From a bacterium UBP11_UBA4055 (GTDB taxonomy: Bacteria; UBA4055): a stretch of DNA of 8,896 nucleotides. The position numbers were made by a program, and so were the translations under genes. Positions within the stretch are counted from its first letter, which is position 1, and the number at the start of each line of letters is the position of its first letter. The notes beneath the pieces were generated by a model. That model did not search any database. It saw nothing but the letters and a program-made list of their open reading frames with translations, and was not told the DNA's origin. The stretch is from contig DFZN01000060.1 in the NCBI GenBank assembly GCA_002382735.1, forward strand, positions 1 through 8,896, in the 5' to 3' direction. Shown piece after piece: positions 7,428-8,896 of the stretch.

Positions 7428-7712
7428 TTATTCCGTAACTTCTCTTAGAAAACCGCTGATATATTTATGAAGTACGCTGCCGATCAGAGTCTGATAAGGA
7501 ATACCTTCTTTTGCAGCCCTTCTTTGTAAAGCGGAGAGATCATTTTCGGATATTCTTATGTTTATCTTTTTATTCTTTTTTAATGTCTCAGATGCAATTG
7601 CCTGATAATCTGCAGAAGTTTCCGATACTTTGAGCTGTCCGTTCTCATAAGCTTCAAGTATTTCATATTCATAACCATTGAGCTTCATCATTTTATTTTT
7701 TTTTGTCATCAT
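7428..7712 (-). CDS. CopG/ribbon-helix-helix antitoxin partner of a BrnT-like toxin
   Basis: The predicted type II antitoxin binds and neutralises the upstream toxin and represses their promoter. The C-terminal half shows a ribbon-helix-helix fold: strand KINIRIS, a helix ENDLSALQRRAAKEG, then IPYQTLIGSVLHKYISG, a segment typical of CopG antitoxins paired with BrnT-like toxins. The N-terminal half (NGYEYEILEAYENGQLK) is the usual acidic toxin-binding arm. Its 94 residues are normal. The start is ambiguous: ATGs lie at 7712 and 7709, and GGAG is three and six bases upstream of them, so 7709 is better spaced. A later ATG pair (residues 8-9) has no Shine-Dalgarno. The gene overlaps the toxin 3' end by 17-20 bases, so the two are probably coupled. 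Confidence 0.82.
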   Translation of the reverse strand: MMTKKNKMMKLNGYEYEILEAYENGQLKVSETSADYQAIASETLKKNKKINIRISENDLSALQRRAAKEGIPYQTLIGSVLHKYISGFLREVTE

Positions 7713-7983
7713 AGTCTCCGAAGTATTTTTTTGTTGCCTTCCGGCTTGGTATTATTGTTTTTAAAAAATATTCGTCTCCTGTGATCACACACGGAACTAA
7801 ATATGCGTATCCTTCAACATCAACGATCAGAATTATCTGATTGGGATACTTTTCTTTATTCGGATGATCTGTTTCTGTTACAGAAGCACCAGCCTCTATC
7901 CTTTGAATAATCTCCTCAAAAGTGATGCCTCTTTCTCTAGAAAGTGCTTCGTTTTTCTCTGCATTCCACTTGAATATCTTCAT
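7693..7983 (-). CDS. BrnT-like type II toxin (putative ribonuclease)
   Basis: The predicted toxin is related to BrnT, a RelE-fold ribonuclease family that cleaves mRNA and halts translation. It shows the family pattern: FKWNAEKNEALSRERGITFE near the N-terminus, a central NKEKYPNQIILIVDVEGYAYLVP segment, and the C-terminal FLKTIIPSRKATKKYF matching the BrnT I-I-S/P-x-R-K-A-T-K ending. I choose the ATG at 7983 (MKIFKW) over the one at 8001 (six residues longer). The start at 8001 has no Shine-Dalgarno and overlaps the -10/spacer of a near-consensus promoter, and relatives typically begin at MKI-F-x-W. The last codons are AAA AAA AAA before TAA. The antitoxin follows, overlapping; toxin-first order matches brnTA-type loci. 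RNase activity is inferred from family. Confidence 0.8.
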   Translation of the reverse strand: MKIFKWNAEKNEALSRERGITFEEIIQRIEAGASVTETDHPNKEKYPNQIILIVDVEGYAYLVPCVITGDEYFLKTIIPSRKATKKYFGDYDDKKK

Positions 7984-7989
7984 AAAAGC

Positions 7990-8018
7990 AATATAAGGCA
8001 TTTGGCATACATTGTCAA
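7990..8018 (-). promoter_or_regulatory. Near-consensus promoter of the BrnT-like/CopG module, predicted leaderless
   Basis: On the minus strand TTGACA (8013-8018) is exactly 17 bases before TATATT (7990-7995): six of six and five of six consensus matches with ideal spacing. Transcription is expected about seven bases past the -10 box, at 7983, which is the A of the toxin's ATG. The mRNA would then have no 5' leader. The short inverted repeat ATTGTCAAT (8011-8019) covers the -35 box and could be where the antitoxin binds. Confidence 0.72.
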
Positions 8019-8134
8019 TTGTAAATAGGATTTAAAATCCCACAAGTTTTTGGAATAAACATGTAAAAGCGGGAAAGCAAGAAAAAAATAGCGAAGAATT
8101 TTAAGATTTACCTCAATACCGCAATTATATAGGA
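8019..8134. other. Intergenic region between the two toxin-antitoxin modules
   Basis: This AT-rich gap of about 115 bases contains the inverted repeat at 8028-8040 and A/T runs such as the seven A's near 8084-8090. I see no gene, no hairpin strong enough for an intrinsic terminator, and no repeat shared with the rest of the window. Confidence 0.5.
8028..8040. repeat. Perfect inverted repeat upstream of the BrnT-like promoter
   Basis: GGATTT and AAATCC (8028-8033 and 8035-8040) are perfect 6-base arms around one A, starting ten bases upstream of the -35 box. Its place suits an operator for the ribbon-helix-helix antitoxin, but an AT-rich 13-base palindrome can occur by chance. It has no T-run following, so it is not a terminator. 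Confidence 0.35.
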
Positions 8135-8329
8135 TTAAAGTTTTAGGCTTTTTATTACCTTTTTAAGAGGAACGGATTTTTCTCCTTTGGAGCTTTGTTT
8201 AGCTTCTCTCAGATCTCTCAGATCTTCATAATCTTCTATCATTTCTTCTAATATTTTGAATTCTTTAACCGGAATTACAACAAATTCCTTCTTTCCTTCT
8301 TTTTCTATGATCTGAGTATGCAGTTTCAT
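8135..8329 (-). CDS. Phd/YefM- or RelB-type antitoxin
   Basis: The small 64-residue acidic-and-basic protein fits a type II antitoxin. The N-terminus, TQIIEKEGKKEFVVIPVKEF, has the pattern of Phd/YefM-like antitoxins (strand-turn-strand then V-I-P-x-x-E-F/Y). It is followed by an acidic helix, EEMIEDYEDLRDLREAK, and a C-terminal KSVPLKKVIKSL of the kind that wraps the toxin. It should bind the RelE/ParE-like toxin encoded just upstream and autorepress. AGAGGTG (8335-8341), directly after the toxin stop and five bases before the ATG at 8329, is a strong Shine-Dalgarno and suggests more antitoxin than toxin is made from one mRNA. The exact family (Phd/YefM versus RelB) cannot be fixed from sequence alone. 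Confidence 0.8.
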   Translation of the reverse strand: MKLHTQIIEKEGKKEFVVIPVKEFKILEEMIEDYEDLRDLREAKQSSKGEKSVPLKKVIKSLKL

Positions 8330-8341
8330 AAATTCACCTCT

Positions 8342-8590
8342 TTATAAATAAGCTTCTTTTCTGTGTTTTATCCGGTATATGATAATTTTTTCTCCTTCAA
8401 TTTCAAAAAGTGCCCGATAATTTCCAACTCTTAATCTGTATTCCGGTGTGTAATTTGTTAATTTCTTTATATCGCCTTCTAACCCGTTTTCCAGATTTTG
8501 TATTCTTTCAAGTATGGTTTTTGCCTGAGCTTTGTCAATTGATTTCAAATCCTTTATTGCTTTCGGCATTATTTCCACACTGTAAGGCAT
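8342..8590 (-). CDS. RelE/ParE-family toxin
   Basis: At 82 residues it is the normal size for RelE/ParE toxins. The family pattern is clear: YSVEIMPKAIKDLKSIDK at the start, the helix AKTILERIQNLENG, then LTNYTPEYRLRVGNYRALFEIEGEKIIIYRIKHRKEAYL with the R-x-G-x-Y-R core and the terminal H-R-x-E-x-Y. RelE-type members cut mRNA in the ribosomal A site, while ParE-type members poison gyrase; the terminal H-R-K-E-A-Y favours a RelE-like ribonuclease, but this is inference. AGGA (8597-8600) lies six bases before the ATG at 8590. The antitoxin gene starts 12 bases after the stop. Toxin-first order is opposite to classical relBE. Confidence 0.87.
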   Translation of the reverse strand: MPYSVEIMPKAIKDLKSIDKAQAKTILERIQNLENGLEGDIKKLTNYTPEYRLRVGNYRALFEIEGEKIIIYRIKHRKEAYL

Positions 8591-8618
8591 CCCGCTTCCT
8601 TTTTCTTTACTTACCTGT

Positions 8619-8647
8619 AATATACTGCATTATCTTGATCAAATCAA
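8619..8647 (-). promoter_or_regulatory. Promoter of the RelE/ParE-type module
   Basis: On the minus strand TTGATT (8642-8647) precedes TATATT (8619-8624) by exactly 17 bases. Transcription should start near 8612, giving a leader of about 22 bases that contains the toxin Shine-Dalgarno. The 8-base palindrome TTGATCAA (8635-8642) lies in the spacer and is a candidate operator. The -35 box abuts the reverse-transcriptase stop codon, so the module can be expressed apart from that gene. Confidence 0.6.
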
Positions 8648-8896
8648 TCAAATAACTCCCTTGGCTATCAGATCGCATCTCAACTCATAAGTGTTAAAAT
8701 ATTTCAGATAGCCGGTTATGCTCTGAGCTGACTGTGTAATTTTTTCATCTTTGATCTTGCCTGCTGAATATAAATTCGCTTTTATCCGCATTTTCCTGAC
8801 CGATCTTTTTAGATTAACCGCATTTATTCTGATTAAACTCGGAAATATCCGCATTCCCAAAAATGACAGCCCGTTCAGTCGTTTGTTTATGTAAGT
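8648..8896 (-). CDS. C-terminal part of a reverse transcriptase, probably of diversity-generating-retroelement type (5' end outside window)
   Basis: The frame is open to the right edge: 82 codons then TGA at 8648-8650, so only the C-terminus is seen and the TTG/ATG codons near 8850-8860 are internal. Visible blocks are NGLSFLGMRIFP, then a basic region (NLKRSVRKMRIKANLYSAGKI), then QSITGYLKYFNTYELR. I recall this order (F-L-G-x-R-I/V-F-P, basic thumb, S-x-x-G-x-L-x-x-x-N-T-Y/W-x-L-R) as typical of the tail of bacterial RTs, notably those of diversity-generating retroelements, which copy a template repeat with adenine-specific errors into a variable gene. The catalytic YxDD lies outside, so activity cannot be judged. 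Other RT classes (group II-like, retron, abortive infection) are possible. The stop is adjacent to the next module's promoter. Confidence 0.7.
   Translation of the reverse strand, partial: TYINKRLNGLSFLGMRIFPSLIRINAVNLKRSVRKMRIKANLYSAGKIKDEKITQSAQSITGYLKYFNTYELRCDLIAKGVI

Noticed and set aside
8041..8100. T-run (minus strand) between the two modules as an intrinsic terminator
   Set aside because: The run of seven T's has no GC-rich stem immediately before it; only a 3-base GCG/CGC pairing could be found.
8002..8134. Intergenic gap as a DGR template repeat
   Set aside because: I found no second near-copy of this stretch in the window, which a template/variable repeat pair would need; the partner could be outside, but nothing here supports it.
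8410..8655. 81-codon plus-strand hydrophobic open frame
   Set aside because: It is the antisense shadow of the RelE/ParE-type toxin and its promoter; the hydrophobicity comes from reading AT-rich antisense DNA.

Overview
The window shows a bacterial chromosomal segment of moderate-to-low GC with frequent AGA/AGG arginine codons, from an organism I cannot place confidently. The large kinase/NTPase/TPR protein, the reverse-transcriptase tail and the dense toxin-antitoxin content would fit an uncultured lineage, but no marker here settles taxonomy. No tRNA, rRNA, CRISPR array or insertion sequence was recognised.

Left part (1-7356) is all plus strand. It opens with the C-terminal part of a membrane-anchored protein of a conserved zinc-ribbon-type family (1-764), whose start lies outside the window. 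After a 94-base gap holding a plausible sigma-70 promoter comes a tight four-gene unit: frr (ribosome recycling factor), argS (arginyl-tRNA synthetase), a 1254-residue Ser/Thr kinase fused to a STAND/AAA_16-like NTPase, winged helix and TPR-like tail, and a small T7-lysozyme/AmpD-type amidase without a signal peptide. The gaps are 16 bp, 6 bp and a 1-base TAATG overlap, so the kinase and amidase are probably translationally coupled. Two translation housekeeping genes thus share a transcript with a signalling protein and a peptidoglycan enzyme. The kinase fusion is odd: its catalytic loop lacks the usual lysine, its Walker A lacks the Ser/Thr, and its Walker B acids are both Asn.

Right part (7379-8896) is all minus strand, visibly more AT-rich, and accessory. 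Read in its own direction it holds the C-terminus of a reverse transcriptase resembling those of diversity-generating retroelements (cut by the window edge), a RelE/ParE-type toxin with its Phd/RelB-type antitoxin, then a BrnT-like toxin with its CopG-type antitoxin. Both modules place the toxin gene first. Each toxin gene has a good promoter just upstream. The BrnT-like promoter is almost consensus and would give a leaderless mRNA starting at an internal Met. One base after the last antitoxin stop is a 15-codon stub resembling the N-terminus of a VOC/methylmalonyl-CoA epimerase-like protein, perhaps a gene remnant marking the edge of the island.
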